DNA of 64,000 nucleotides from an uncultured Prevotellaceae bacterium (GCA_902771155.1 CACXVS010000006.1:1-64000); one strand, 5' to 3'. Positions 31,265-41,314 are shown, counted from the first letter of the stretch. Notes: a model not told the origin generated them from the letters alone. A program made the numbers and translations.

Positions 31265-33451
31265 ATGAATATCCCAGCAGTATTTTGGCTCGTGCCCATC
31301 GCATCGGTGGTAGCACTGTCTATGGCGTACTTCTTCTTCACCCAGATGATGAAGGCCGACGAGGGTACGCCTCGTATGAAAGAAATTGCACTCTATGTGC
31401 GTAAAGGCGCTATGGCTTACTTGAAGCAGCAGTACAAGGTGGTATGCATCGTCTTCGTAGTGCTTTGTGCCCTCTTCGCCTTTATGGCCTATGGACTCAA
31501 CGTGCAGAATCCTTGGGTGCCATTTGCCTTCCTGACAGGTGGTTTCTTCTCTGGTCTGGCAGGTTTCTTTGGTATGAAGACCGCTACCTATGCCTCTGCC
31601 CGTACAGCTAATGCAGCTCGTCAGAGTTTGGATGCTGGTCTGAAGATTGCCTTCCGCTCAGGTGCTGTGATGGGCTTGACTGTGGTTGGTCTCGGACTGC
31701 TCGATATTGCCATCTGGTTTGTAGTATTAAACCACTTCGATCAAGATGGTCTGATATCTATCACCACTACCATGCTGACCTTCGGTATGGGTGCTTCTAC
31801 ACAGGCTTTGTTTGCCCGTGTGGGTGGTGGAATCTATACGAAAGCTGCCGATGTGGGTGCTGATATCGTGGGTAAGGTAGAGGCCGACATCCCCGAAGAC
31901 GATCCGCGTAACCCTGCTACCATTGCCGATAACGTAGGTGATAACGTAGGCGACGTGGCTGGTATGGGTGCAGACCTTTACGAGAGCTATTGCGGATCGG
32001 TGCTTTCTACCGCAGCCCTTGGTGCCGCTGCCTTTGGAGTGGCAGGTCTCGACATCCAACTCAAGGCAGTCATTGCTCCCATGCTGATTGCTGCCGTTGG
32101 CGTGTTCCTCTCACTCTTTGGTATCTTCCTGGTCCGTACAAAGGAAGGCGCTACAATGAAGGACCTGCTTCGCTCACTGTCATTAGGAACAAACGTCAGT
32201 GCAGTGCTTATCGCCATTGCCACTTTCGGCATTCTCTACTTCCTGGGCATTGAGAACTGGGTTGGTCTTTCGTTCTCTGTGATCTCTGGTCTGGCTGCAG
32301 GCGTCATCATCGGACAGGCAACTGAGTACTACACCTCTCATTCATACAAGCCTACCCAGAAGATCTCCGAGGCAGGACAGACTGGTGCTGCTACTGTTAT
32401 TATTAAAGGTATAGGCACAGGAATGATTTCCACCTGTATCCCAGTGATTACCATTGGTGTGGCAATCATGTTGAGTTATCTCTGTGCTAACGGCTTCGAC
32501 CTTTCCATGTCGTCAGAGAGTCTGGCTCACGGTCTTTATGGTATCGGTATTGCTGCCGTTGGTATGCTCTCCACACTGGGTATCACGCTGGCTACTGATG
32601 CTTACGGACCTATTGCTGATAACGCAGGTGGTAATGCAGAGATGTCTCAACTGGGCGAAGAGGTACGCCATCGTACCGATGCCCTTGATGCTCTTGGCAA
32701 CACGACAGCTGCTACAGGTAAGGGATTCGCCATCGGATCTGCCGCTTTGACTGCTCTTGCACTGCTGGCTTCATATATCGAGGAGATTAAGATCGCCATG
32801 ACTCGTGCAGGACAGACTCTGACAAATGTCGCTGGCGATGTGATCGATGCCTCGAACGCAACGATTCCCGACTTCATGAACTACTTCCAGATCAACCTGA
32901 TGAACCCGAAAGTTCTGGTTGGCGCATTCATCGGTGCTATGGCAGCTTTCCTCTTCTGTGGTATGACCATGGAGGCTGTAGGTCGTGCTGCTGAGAAGAT
33001 GGTACAGGAGGTGCGTCGTCAGTTCAAGGAGATTGCTGGTATCCTGGAAGGAACAGGAACTCCCGACTATGGTCGTTGTGTGGAGATCTCTACCCGTGCT
33101 GCCCAGCACGAAATGATCGTTCCGTCGATCCTCGCCATTATCATTCCCATCGTAGTAGGATGTCTGCTGGGTGTGGCTGGTGTGCTCGGACTGCTCGTAG
33201 GTGGTCTGGCTGGTGGCTTCACACTCGCTGTATTCATGGCTAATGCCGGTGGTGCATGGGACAATGCCAAGAAGAATATCGAGGAAGGGAATTTCGGTGG
33301 TAAAGGTTCGTTTGCCCACAAGGCTTGTATCGTTGGTGACACTGTAGGCGATCCGTTTAAGGACACATCTGGTCCTTCGCTGAATATTCTCATCAAACTG
33401 ATGTCTATGGTCAGCATCGTCATGGCAGGTCTCACCGTTGCATTCTCATAG
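31265..33451 (+). CDS. hppA: membrane-bound ion-translocating pyrophosphatase
   Basis: 728 residues with about 16 membrane helices. It couples pyrophosphate hydrolysis to cation export across the inner membrane. The signature DVGADIVGKVEADIPEDDPRN, then DNVGDNVGD, contains the substrate and Mg ligands, with a second acidic motif KKNIEEGNFGGKGS and DTVGDPFKDTSGPS. The K+-site region reads GNTTAATGKGFA; Ala at that position (Lys in K+-independent enzymes) indicates the K+-dependent class, whose Bacteroidota members pump Na+ with or without H+. Ion choice is inferred. Full length. Confidence 0.96.
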   Translation: MNIPAVFWLVPIASVVALSMAYFFFTQMMKADEGTPRMKEIALYVRKGAMAYLKQQYKVVCIVFVVLCALFAFMAYGLNVQNPWVPFAFLTGGFFSGLAGFFGMKTATYASARTANAARQSLDAGLKIAFRSGAVMGLTVVGLGLLDIAIWFVVLNHFDQDGLISITTTMLTFGMGASTQALFARVGGGIYTKAADVGADIVGKVEADIPEDDPRNPATIADNVGDNVGDVAGMGADLYESYCGSVLSTAALGAAAFGVAGLDIQLKAVIAPMLIAAVGVFLSLFGIFLVRTKEGATMKDLLRSLSLGTNVSAVLIAIATFGILYFLGIENWVGLSFSVISGLAAGVIIGQATEYYTSHSYKPTQKISEAGQTGAATVIIKGIGTGMISTCIPVITIGVAIMLSYLCANGFDLSMSSESLAHGLYGIGIAAVGMLSTLGITLATDAYGPIADNAGGNAEMSQLGEEVRHRTDALDALGNTTAATGKGFAIGSAALTALALLASYIEEIKIAMTRAGQTLTNVAGDVIDASNATIPDFMNYFQINLMNPKVLVGAFIGAMAAFLFCGMTMEAVGRAAEKMVQEVRRQFKEIAGILEGTGTPDYGRCVEISTRAAQHEMIVPSILAIIIPIVVGCLLGVAGVLGLLVGGLAGGFTLAVFMANAGGAWDNAKKNIEEGNFGGKGSFAHKACIVGDTVGDPFKDTSGPSLNILIKLMSMVSIVMAGLTVAFS

Positions 33452-33470
33452 AAGTAACAATAACATTATA

Positions 33471-34982
33471 ATGAAAAAAAGAACGCTTTATTCAATTGCT
33501 ACAATCCTGTTTTGCAGCAGTATTCAAGCTCAGGAGGTCCCGGTTCCAAATGCGGAGGAATTTCTGCCAGGACCTCCTACAGACTTTTCCTCTGTCCAAA
33601 CGACAAACGTATATATCAAGGATTATCTTGAGTACGAATGGGGAAAGACAGAGCGCGACACTGAGCTAGGACAACAGGCAAAAGAAGATTTTCTGGCACA
33701 GACAGCAAACTACCTGTCTGCATTCTCAAAGGTTGTCGGTATCGAACTAACGGCAGGGAATACGCCGAACATCTATACACTGTTCGACTATTGTATGACC
33801 TATGGCGAGAAAGCACAGGCCAAAGCACAGGCCTCTTATTTTTATCGCAGGCCTTATGCCAGGTTTAACCAGCCGACACTGGTGCCAGCTTACGAATCTC
33901 AACTAAAGAACGTCAGTTCCTACCCATCCAGTCAGGCCATGATGGGATGGCTGTTCGCACTGATGCTGACAGAGGTTTGTCCTGACAAACAGAACGAAGT
34001 ATTGGCCCGTGGTTATGAATACGGCACCAGTTCGGTAATTTCCGGCTACCATTGGGACAGCGACTCCTATGCTGGCTGTCTGTTGGCTTCGGCACTTGTT
34101 TCACGGCTTCACTCACACCCGGGATTCAATGCCATGATCCAATCAGCCATTACGGAGTATGAAAAGAAATCAGGCGTAACAAATAGCAAGCGTTCTACGA
34201 CAGCGGATGCCTATTTCACAGAAGACGAACTTCCCGATGGCTATAAGTATCTGCCCAAGCCCCCTTCTAATTCATCGTCAGTCTTCACCACTGACCTCAG
34301 TGCACATATCGATGGTATTCAGAAGCGTACGACATCAGAAGGCGAGACAGCCCGACAGGATGTAGATGACAGTGCAGATTACTACTGCAAAATCTTCTCC
34401 AAAGTACTTGGAAAGACGTTCTCACAAACAGCCTCGCCCCAACTGTATAAACTGTTCAAGACCATCTACCCTTCGGCTGTAGATGCGACACAGAGCTGTA
34501 AAGCCTATTACAAGCGCCTCCGTCCGTTTGTGCAGTTGTATGAATCAACAGCCACTGGTGGTACACCAGAGAACGACCCTCTCAGAGACAACGGTTCGTA
34601 TCCTTCTGGTCACGCCTGTGCCGGATGGCTTTATGCATTGGTCATGTCGGAGATTGCCCCCGACTATCAGGAAGCCCTTCTTGCCAGGGCCATGCAGTAT
34701 GGACAAGGTCGTGTGATTACAGGTTATCACTGGCAGAGCGATGTTGACATGGGACGACTGGCAGGAGCTGCAACTTATGCACGAATGCACACCAACAAGG
34801 ACTTTATGGAACAGCTTGAACGGGCCACTATAGAATACAAAAATGGTGGTTCTGGCATTCGTGCCGCCCAGGCTGACAATGATTCTGAGGCACAGATCTA
34901 CAATCTGGAAGGTGTTCGCCAGAATGGTAAGCCCTCACGCCCAGGCATCTATATCCAAGGCAATAAAAAAGTGATGTATTGA
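33471..34982 (+). CDS. secreted double-PAP2 phosphatase, first domain degenerate
   Basis: 503 residues: signal peptide (MKKRTLYSIATILFCSSIQA), then two class A acid-phosphatase/PAP2 repeats. The second has the full motif set: KRLRP (348-352), YPSGH (377-381), and Arg414, His420 and Asp424 in GRVITGYHWQSD. The first has YPSSQ (151-155) in place of PSGH and SSVISGYHWDSD without the Arg, so it should be inactive. The C-terminus NLEGVRQNGKPSRPGIYI resembles the short closing motif of many secreted Prevotella proteins. The stop overlaps the M15 peptidase ATG by 1 nt. An ATG nearer the hppA end was rejected because it would precede the signal peptide with a polar extension. Confidence 0.86.
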   Translation: MKKRTLYSIATILFCSSIQAQEVPVPNAEEFLPGPPTDFSSVQTTNVYIKDYLEYEWGKTERDTELGQQAKEDFLAQTANYLSAFSKVVGIELTAGNTPNIYTLFDYCMTYGEKAQAKAQASYFYRRPYARFNQPTLVPAYESQLKNVSSYPSSQAMMGWLFALMLTEVCPDKQNEVLARGYEYGTSSVISGYHWDSDSYAGCLLASALVSRLHSHPGFNAMIQSAITEYEKKSGVTNSKRSTTADAYFTEDELPDGYKYLPKPPSNSSSVFTTDLSAHIDGIQKRTTSEGETARQDVDDSADYYCKIFSKVLGKTFSQTASPQLYKLFKTIYPSAVDATQSCKAYYKRLRPFVQLYESTATGGTPENDPLRDNGSYPSGHACAGWLYALVMSEIAPDYQEALLARAMQYGQGRVITGYHWQSDVDMGRLAGAATYARMHTNKDFMEQLERATIEYKNGGSGIRAAQADNDSEAQIYNLEGVRQNGKPSRPGIYIQGNKKVMY

Positions 34983-35644
34983 TGAAGCATTACAAATTTC
35001 ACTTAACAACATTATTCTGGCTTTGCACCGCCACATGTGTGCAAAGCCAGAATCTTTCTGAGGGATTCTCTGTTCAGGAAATCTCTGACAGTGTGTGGAC
35101 ACTTATGCAAGGCAAGACTTATCAACCCAATCCCCATATTAAGCGTAGCGACCTCCGCTATCTAAAGGTGCGCCATTGGGATTATGACGAAAAGACGCAC
35201 GAAGGGGCATTGGTATGTAACAGGTTGATTGCCGACAAACTGTTGGCCATCTTCCGTGAGCTGTACGCCCACCACTACCCTATTCAGCACATCCGTCTGG
35301 CTGATGAATATGATGCTGACGACGAACGTCAGATGGAAGACAACAACACCAGTTGTTTCTGTTATCGCAATGTGCCCGACACCAAGAAACTCTCATATCA
35401 TGCACGTGGCCTCGCCATCGATATCAACACACTCTACAATCCCTATGTTCGCTACAGAAAAGATGGATCTGTGATTGTACAACCTAAGAACGGCAAGCCA
35501 TATGTAGATAGAAAGAAACCTTATCGCTATAAGATTGTGGAGGGTGACCTGTGTCATCGTCTATTCCTGAAACATGGTTTCATTTGGGGTGGCTCATGGC
35601 AAACATTGAAAGACTACCAGCATTTCGAGTATCATCCGGAATAG
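34982..35644 (+). CDS. secreted M15-family metallopeptidase
   Basis: 220 residues with a signal peptide ending near CTATCVQSQ. Zinc-site motifs of M15 (VanY/D,D-carboxypeptidase-like) enzymes are visible: LSYHARGLAIDIN (His and Asp ligands) and DYQHFEY near the C-terminus (third His). Cell-wall peptide cleavage in the periplasm is the family role. It is coupled to the double-PAP2 gene (TGATG overlap), a pairing that suggests joint work on envelope precursors. A strong terminator follows at 35687. Confidence 0.86.
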   Translation: MKHYKFHLTTLFWLCTATCVQSQNLSEGFSVQEISDSVWTLMQGKTYQPNPHIKRSDLRYLKVRHWDYDEKTHEGALVCNRLIADKLLAIFRELYAHHYPIQHIRLADEYDADDERQMEDNNTSCFCYRNVPDTKKLSYHARGLAIDINTLYNPYVRYRKDGSVIVQPKNGKPYVDRKKPYRYKIVEGDLCHRLFLKHGFIWGGSWQTLKDYQHFEYHPE

Positions 35645-35686
35645 GGCTTTTACGCAGAGAATATAACACGCTACTCCCCATGAAAT

Positions 35687-35722
35687 ACAATAAAGGCTTG
35701 CGAAATCGCAAGCCTTTATTGT
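35687..35722. terminator. bidirectional intrinsic terminator
   Basis: ACAATAAAGGCTTGCGA pairs perfectly with TCGCAAGCCTTTATTGT (17 bp, 2-nt minimal loop). It lies between the convergent M15 peptidase (+) and PpiD-like gene (-). Its ends (ACAATAAA) resemble those of the terminator at 17381. Confidence 0.93.
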
Positions 35723-35751
35723 GTATGTTTGGTTATTCTCCAGTCTGTGAT

Positions 35752-37887
35752 TTAGAAGAAGAGATAACGGTTGTCAACAACATTTGCCTTCAGGTAGAGT
35801 TCCTGAATGAAACGGCCTGCAGCCTGCATAGCCTGCTGCTTGAGCTGCTGTTCGGTAGTCTTCTCATCGAACTTGGCTCCCTCACGCTCTGACTTCTTCA
35901 GGACCTTGAACAGATAGGCGCCACCATTACCCTTAATAACATTCTTGCTGAAATCGCCCTGCTTTGCAGCAGCAACAGCACCAGAAAGAGCGGGCTCACT
36001 GGCACCTGTGGCCTGTACGAATACAGGAGCAGAGAAGGTGATCTGGTTAACAGAATCAACACGGGCACCCTTGGCCTTTGCAGCAGCCATATCGGCAACA
36101 CCTGCCAACTTAGCCTTGATCTGCTCGAACTTCTTATCGCGGATAACTTCTGCTTTAACCAGATCCTCAACAGCGTCGAGACTGCGATAGCCTACAGGAT
36201 GGATCTTGGTCATGGCGACAACCAGCAAGTTGTCGTTGTTACCACACTCATAGAGCGGACTAACCTCACCCTCCTTGGCATCGAAGATCCACTTCATGGC
36301 CTCACGGGTGGCACGAAGACCAGCCACATTGTGCTCTGAGTTGTAGAGGTCCTTACGCTCCTGGACCTTGAAGCCAAACTTTGCGGCATTCTTCTCCAGA
36401 TCCTCAATAGTCTTGTTCTCACTGACATACTGGCTGAACTTATTGTAAGCGTCAGAATAAGTGGCCTTGGAGAAATCGATCGTATGCTTGATAACAGCTA
36501 CGTCGTACTTGTCGATCATAGCCTTGCGGGCAGTAACCTGAATGATGATGTTACCCTGCGAGAACTCCAGGTTCTTCAGCTCGTTAGCACCAAGTGTGTT
36601 GATGGCATTGAGATAGTTCTTCGACTCCTCGTCCATCGAGTTGCTGTTCTCATACATAGCAGAGGTAAGCCACTGCTTCTGAGCTGTCTGACCATACTTC
36701 TGAGCCAGAGCTTCAAAGTCGGCACCAGCCTTGAGGGCGTTATAGATGCTGTCTGCAGTCTGACGAGTAGCCTCGAGTGTAGCACCACCTACCTGAATCT
36801 GACGATACTCGATACTGTCGGGCATCTGTGTCTTAGAGAGCAACTTCACCACATTGAGGGTGTTGTCTGACTTTGTCTCAAACGGAGCTGTGGTCTGACC
36901 TACAGCCATCGAGTCTATCTTAGCTGCGATGTCAGATGGATAAGCACGCTTGCTGGCTGCGATACCAGTATATGCGAACTGAGACTGAGCCTTGCGAACG
37001 ACCTCTGCAGGATTAGCACCACTCTGGAGTTTCTCTGAAGCATCTTGCATGGTCTGCATAAGTGCTTTGCGGTCTGCGTCGGATGCCTCCACCTGGAAGT
37101 TCACATACTTGATGTCACGAGTCTCAACAGTCTGCTTGAACATCTCTTTCTGCTCATCGTACTTAGCCTTGAGATCCTTCTCTTCGATCTTCACTTCATT
37201 GTCGTTGATGCTGGAGTATGGAATAGAAGCCAGTTCGATATTGCTCTCCTGAGTCTGACCCTCAAAAGCCATCTTAGCTGAAACAGGGTTGCTGAGCAAA
37301 CCATTACTAATCAGGTTCTGGTATTTCTGAGCCAGTGTCTGCTGACGGAGCTGCTTCTCAATGAACTGCCAGAAGTTATAAATCTTCTGGTATGACTCTG
37401 CGAGCTGTGGGTTGCCAGCATTCTTCTTATAGTCTGCCAGGAACTTAGTGAGCATGGTCACATCGAAACGACCAGTCTGCTGATTCACGAACGGAGAACG
37501 CATCAACATGGGGTTGGTACCCTCTTTCATAATATTCTGCAGTTCCTCGTCAGTAACAGTCAGACCAACTTTCTTGCACTCAGCCTGAATGATCTGCTCG
37601 TTGACGTACGAATTCCAGACCTCATCCTTGAGATTGTTCAACTGGTCTTCAGTCAGGTTGTCGATACCATTCGACATCTTCAACACCTCCTGATACTCAT
37701 CAACAAGAGCCTGGAACTCCTGAACATTGATTTTGTTACCTAACACCTCGCCTATCTGCTGACGCTGCTGGTTCTTGGTTGCTTCACAAGAACGGAAAGC
37801 CTCCTCAGCAATAAAGGCAAAAAGGCCAAGACCGATGATAATCACCAGTGTGACGCCTCTTTTTCTGATTTTTCCTAATGCTGCCAT
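35752..37887 (-). CDS. PpiD/SurA-like peptidyl-prolyl isomerase foldase
   Basis: 711-residue periplasmic chaperone anchored by an N-terminal helix (RGVTLVIIIGLGLFAFIAEEA). The SurA_N-type helical domain (residues ~40-220) is followed by a parvulin-like region around IEYRQIQVGGATLEATRQTA to QKYGQTAQKQWLT and a second half with repeated helices. The parvulin core is divergent; catalysis is uncertain. The protein probably helps fold outer-membrane proteins, consistent with the upstream lptC and outer-membrane genes. It has its own promoter at 37937-37944. Confidence 0.87.
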   Translation of the reverse strand: MAALGKIRKRGVTLVIIIGLGLFAFIAEEAFRSCEATKNQQRQQIGEVLGNKINVQEFQALVDEYQEVLKMSNGIDNLTEDQLNNLKDEVWNSYVNEQIIQAECKKVGLTVTDEELQNIMKEGTNPMLMRSPFVNQQTGRFDVTMLTKFLADYKKNAGNPQLAESYQKIYNFWQFIEKQLRQQTLAQKYQNLISNGLLSNPVSAKMAFEGQTQESNIELASIPYSSINDNEVKIEEKDLKAKYDEQKEMFKQTVETRDIKYVNFQVEASDADRKALMQTMQDASEKLQSGANPAEVVRKAQSQFAYTGIAASKRAYPSDIAAKIDSMAVGQTTAPFETKSDNTLNVVKLLSKTQMPDSIEYRQIQVGGATLEATRQTADSIYNALKAGADFEALAQKYGQTAQKQWLTSAMYENSNSMDEESKNYLNAINTLGANELKNLEFSQGNIIIQVTARKAMIDKYDVAVIKHTIDFSKATYSDAYNKFSQYVSENKTIEDLEKNAAKFGFKVQERKDLYNSEHNVAGLRATREAMKWIFDAKEGEVSPLYECGNNDNLLVVAMTKIHPVGYRSLDAVEDLVKAEVIRDKKFEQIKAKLAGVADMAAAKAKGARVDSVNQITFSAPVFVQATGASEPALSGAVAAAKQGDFSKNVIKGNGGAYLFKVLKKSEREGAKFDEKTTEQQLKQQAMQAAGRFIQELYLKANVVDNRYLFF

Positions 37888-37936
37888 TTTGTTTGTTATT
37901 TTTTATCTTTTTTATTTTAATTCCATAAAACGCGTG

Positions 37937-37944
37937 CAAAATTA
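37937..37944 (-). promoter_or_regulatory. promoter core (TAATTTTG) for the PpiD-like gene
   Basis: TAATTTTG on the minus strand with TTTG at 37965-37968 (20-bp spacing), inside the 99-nt gap after the CNNM/CorC-type gene. Confidence 0.75.
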
Positions 37945-37986
37945 CTAAAAAGGAATGAATTGAGCAAATTTCCACTGAAAAATCTA

Positions 37987-39273
37987 TCATTCAATGACTT
38001 TTAGACGCACAAGTTCGATCTTTGTAGCCGTATTCTTCAAGATCTTGAACTCAAAATCACCAATTCTCACCAACTCGTTGAGCTTGGGGAACGACTGATA
38101 TTCGTGCAGAATCAAACCTCCCAATGTCATATATTCATCACTCTCAGGAAGTGACAGGTCGAACTGCTCATTAATCTTCTCTATCTCCAAACGGGCAGAA
38201 AGAATATATTCATTATCTCCCACACGTTTGGCCACATGGTTGGAGTTGTCGTGCTCATCCTCAATCTCACCAGTAATCTCCTCCATGAGATCCTCCAGCG
38301 ATACCAGACCGCTCGTTCCTCCGAATTCATCGACGACAATGGCCAACGAACGCTTCTGCTGCATGAGCATCTGCATGAGTTTGGAAGCCAACATGGTTTC
38401 GGGCACGAAGGAAATTGTTCTAATGAGTGATGACTGAAGGGTATTGAGGGGTGTATTTGCCACAGCCATGGAGTCAAGACGGAACATATCGGAAGAATGG
38501 ATATAGCCCACCACATGGTCGATATCCTCATGGTAAACGATGATCTTACTATGTCCGCTCTCAATAAAGGTCTGTTTAAGTGCTTCAATGGAAGCAGTAT
38601 CCTCCACTGCATCTATCTCCGTACGGGGTACCATACAGTCGCGTACCTTGGTCTCTGAGAAATCCAGCGCATTCTGGAATATCTTCACTTCCTCACCAAT
38701 CTCGTCTTCGTTGTCTGCATGATCTATGCTGGTCTGAACCAGATAGTCGAGATCGACCTTCGTAAACTCCTTATCCTCATCTTCCTTGTTCATTCTGACA
38801 CCCACAACCCTTAGTAGACCTTTGGAAAGAAGGGTAGCAAATCGGGAAACGGGATAGAGCACCACATAACACAGATAAGCCGGTATGGCAAAGAAGGTGA
38901 GCATCGTATTAGGATTGTTCTTGAAGATAGTCTTTGGCAAGAACTCTCCTGTGAATAATACAACCAAGGTAGAAAGCAGCGTATCAGCAGTCACCCTCAT
39001 TCCATCACTGAGTGGGTAGAAGAGCGTGGCATCAAAGATCCTGGCAAAGAGAATACCGTAAATGACGAGGGAGATATTATTGCCCACAAGCATCGTCGAT
39101 ACGAAATTGTTTGGATGCTTATAAAAGACATCTATGGCCTTCTGCGACAACCCATTCTTTTCTCTGTCCATCTCCGCTCGCAACCTGTTACTCGACACGA
39201 AAGCAATCTCCATACCCGAGAAAAAGGCGGAGAAAAGCATCGATACCAGTAAACCTATGATGAGTGAAGTCAT
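37987..39273 (-). CDS. CNNM/CorC-type hemolysin-family membrane protein
   Basis: 428 residues: an N-terminal DUF21 (CNNM) transmembrane domain (SAFFSGMEIAFVSSNRLRAE), a CBS pair with MVPRTEIDAVEDTASIEAL and SLAIVVDEFGGTSGLVSLEDL, and a C-terminal CorC_HlyC domain (DNEYILSARLEIEKINEQF). Family members move or regulate Mg2+ and Co2+. The ATG at 39273 was chosen; a TTG 24 nt upstream would overlap lptC and adds nothing conserved. It lies 13 nt after lptC. Confidence 0.9.
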   Translation of the reverse strand: MTSLIIGLLVSMLFSAFFSGMEIAFVSSNRLRAEMDREKNGLSQKAIDVFYKHPNNFVSTMLVGNNISLVIYGILFARIFDATLFYPLSDGMRVTADTLLSTLVVLFTGEFLPKTIFKNNPNTMLTFFAIPAYLCYVVLYPVSRFATLLSKGLLRVVGVRMNKEDEDKEFTKVDLDYLVQTSIDHADNEDEIGEEVKIFQNALDFSETKVRDCMVPRTEIDAVEDTASIEALKQTFIESGHSKIIVYHEDIDHVVGYIHSSDMFRLDSMAVANTPLNTLQSSLIRTISFVPETMLASKLMQMLMQQKRSLAIVVDEFGGTSGLVSLEDLMEEITGEIEDEHDNSNHVAKRVGDNEYILSARLEIEKINEQFDLSLPESDEYMTLGGLILHEYQSFPKLNELVRIGDFEFKILKNTATKIELVRLKVIE

Positions 39274-39286
39274 AATCAAATGAACA

Positions 39287-39943
39287 TTAAATGTCAACTC
39301 GCCTGTGCTTCTGAGCTTGCGGACGCATGACAGGGGCTACCTGTGTGGTGGTGTCGGCAGGATTCTTGGGTTGTTCTTCTTCCTTTGAATCGCCTGTCAT
39401 GTCCTCACGCTCAAACGAGCCCTTGGAATTAGTAACCGTATAGTGGCGCATGCGTTCATCGCTCAGGAAATAAGTGCCTTCCATCGAGCGTTCCGGGGTG
39501 GTCACTTTCGAATACACATTAGAATAGAGTTCGTGCTTGATACCATCCCAGTACAGTTCCTCGCTTTCGTATATCAAGCCGTTAATATTCCGTATTCTCA
39601 CACGTCCTCTGAGATGCCAAAGTTTCTTCTGGTCATAATACCATGCGCTATCAGACTGGATATAAGCTTGAACATGAAACTTCTCATCGAACTGTTCAAA
39701 GAACACACCTTTTTCAAAAGTCCAGCGTGAGGGTGTCTTGACGATATTGACATCCCAGCGCTCTGTCACAATACGATACTTGATCACGCCAGAGTCGCTG
39801 ATAAGCGTATTCACCCCATAAGAGGTCATTAACGACACTGAGTCACGATCATAGATAGGGGGCGCCGTATGCTCCTGAACGTCGGAACAGGATAAAAGGA
39901 ATAACAGTGAAAAGTAAAATAAGTATTTACCCATCGTTTTCAC
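39287..39943 (-). CDS. lptC: LPS export protein LptC (lipoprotein form)
   Basis: 218 residues with a lipobox (SLLFLLSCS), so probably a lipoprotein rather than a TM-anchored LptC as in E. coli. The beta-jellyroll pattern is visible in repeated strands (WTFEKGVFFEQFDEKFHVQA, LWHLRGRVRIRNINGLIYES). LptC passes LPS from LptBFG to LptA. The start is GTG at 39943, 2 nt after the upstream stop; an ATG at 39934 is equally possible. The C-terminal 35 residues are polar and variable. Confidence 0.85.
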   Translation of the reverse strand: MKTMGKYLFYFSLLFLLSCSDVQEHTAPPIYDRDSVSLMTSYGVNTLISDSGVIKYRIVTERWDVNIVKTPSRWTFEKGVFFEQFDEKFHVQAYIQSDSAWYYDQKKLWHLRGRVRIRNINGLIYESEELYWDGIKHELYSNVYSKVTTPERSMEGTYFLSDERMRHYTVTNSKGSFEREDMTGDSKEEEQPKNPADTTTQVAPVMRPQAQKHRRVDI

Positions 39944-39945
39944 AC

Positions 39946-41223
39946 TTACTCAATCTTCCACTTCGCAAACCAGCGTTCGTTGAACGTCAGTCCGATATTG
40001 AAGCAGAACGTATTCTCCTTAATGAGATTATCGGCAGAGCGGCGTTGCCACTGGGCACTGATATTCAGAATGGAACGATTATTATAGGTATTCATGATAG
40101 GAATACCAAAACCTACACTGATATGGAAGTCCTTGGGACCATCCTGTCCATTAATATAATAATAAGGTGTAGTGAAACCACCGCCGATTCTATATCTCAC
40201 ATGGTTGAGATACTTACGACTCATAGGATCGGGTGTCCACTCCAAACCGGCATTCAGTTTATAGCTATCTTTCAGAAGACCGCCTTTCAGCGTATAATGA
40301 TCACCAGACTCCATCACTGGGAATGATAACGATCCCCATTTCTGCATCTGGAAGTCGGCCCCAACTCTTAGTGTATTACCATGACGATAGGCCAGACCGA
40401 TGCCCCATGTAGTAGGCAGGTCAAGAGCACTATTAATCACATACGAAGTGGTATCAGACTTTCCAATAGACGTATTCCTATTGATAACCTTACACTCCGG
40501 ATCAGCTTTCAAACTATGTCCTGGGGTAAACGTAGCACCTAGGGTAATAAAATCGGTCTTATTAATAGGCTGGTCATACTGGATGCCCAGATCCAGTTTC
40601 CAACTATTAATTGTGGCACTATAACGCCGACTCAGTATATTAATAGAGGAGTTGGTGCTGACCACCGAACGATCGTATTCTCCCCACATATAGGCAAAGT
40701 TGAAACCGACCGAAAGCGGCTTGAGGACTTTCATACCTGCACCCAGGAACAACTGGTGCAAGCCTCCATTTCCCTCGTATTTTACAGGAACCGACGTATT
40801 CATATCCGTCAGTTTGGTGGTAGATGAATAGTTGTAGCCTATATTGGAGAAGGGCATGATTCCCACATTGACGCCAACATTCTTAAACACGCGGAAAAGA
40901 CCTGTCACATAATCGAAACCACCTCCCTTAGCACTCATCGTGGTTCCATTTTCATTATAGTTGGTTATCTGTCCGGAAAGACCTGCGTCGATGATCATGC
41001 TCAGTGAATCCACCGCTGAATACGATGCAGGGTTCAGAGGATTAACCTCATTGCCTTTTCGGAAAGCCAGTCCTACACCACCCATACCTTTATTAAAGCC
41101 TACACCTTGGTCAGCCATGTCGCCAAGACCATACTGGCTATAAGGAGAGTTCGTGCCATTTTGTGCATAAACGCCAATCGTCGTCACAACTGAAAGAGCC
41201 AGACAACAGAGAAATCTATTCAT
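39946..41223 (-). CDS. outer-membrane beta-barrel protein
   Basis: 425 residues with a signal peptide (LCCLALSVVTTIGVYAQ). The mature protein begins NGTNSPYSQYGLGDMAD and consists of alternating amphipathic strands ending in a C-terminal aromatic residue, as expected for a barrel. It probably spans the outer membrane; cargo is unknown. Start taken at 41223; an upstream in-frame ATG at 41253 sits 10 nt after the promoter core at 41263-41270 and would give a near-leaderless mRNA with a longer signal-peptide n-region. It heads an operon with lptC and the CNNM/CorC-type gene. Confidence 0.83.
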   Translation of the reverse strand: MNRFLCCLALSVVTTIGVYAQNGTNSPYSQYGLGDMADQGVGFNKGMGGVGLAFRKGNEVNPLNPASYSAVDSLSMIIDAGLSGQITNYNENGTTMSAKGGGFDYVTGLFRVFKNVGVNVGIMPFSNIGYNYSSTTKLTDMNTSVPVKYEGNGGLHQLFLGAGMKVLKPLSVGFNFAYMWGEYDRSVVSTNSSINILSRRYSATINSWKLDLGIQYDQPINKTDFITLGATFTPGHSLKADPECKVINRNTSIGKSDTTSYVINSALDLPTTWGIGLAYRHGNTLRVGADFQMQKWGSLSFPVMESGDHYTLKGGLLKDSYKLNAGLEWTPDPMSRKYLNHVRYRIGGGFTTPYYYINGQDGPKDFHISVGFGIPIMNTYNNRSILNISAQWQRRSADNLIKENTFCFNIGLTFNERWFAKWKIE

Positions 41224-41262
41224 ATTTTGATATCTATTTCTATAGAAATTCATTTCAGCGTG

Positions 41263-41270
41263 CAAAATTA
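41263..41270 (-). promoter_or_regulatory. promoter core (TAATTTTG) for the outer-membrane protein operon
   Basis: TAATTTTG on the minus strand, back to back with the plus-strand core at 41315. No clear -33. Confidence 0.65.
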
Positions 41271-41314
41271 TTGAAAAAAAACGAGAAAATCGCTTTTTAA
41301 TAAAAAATATAGAG

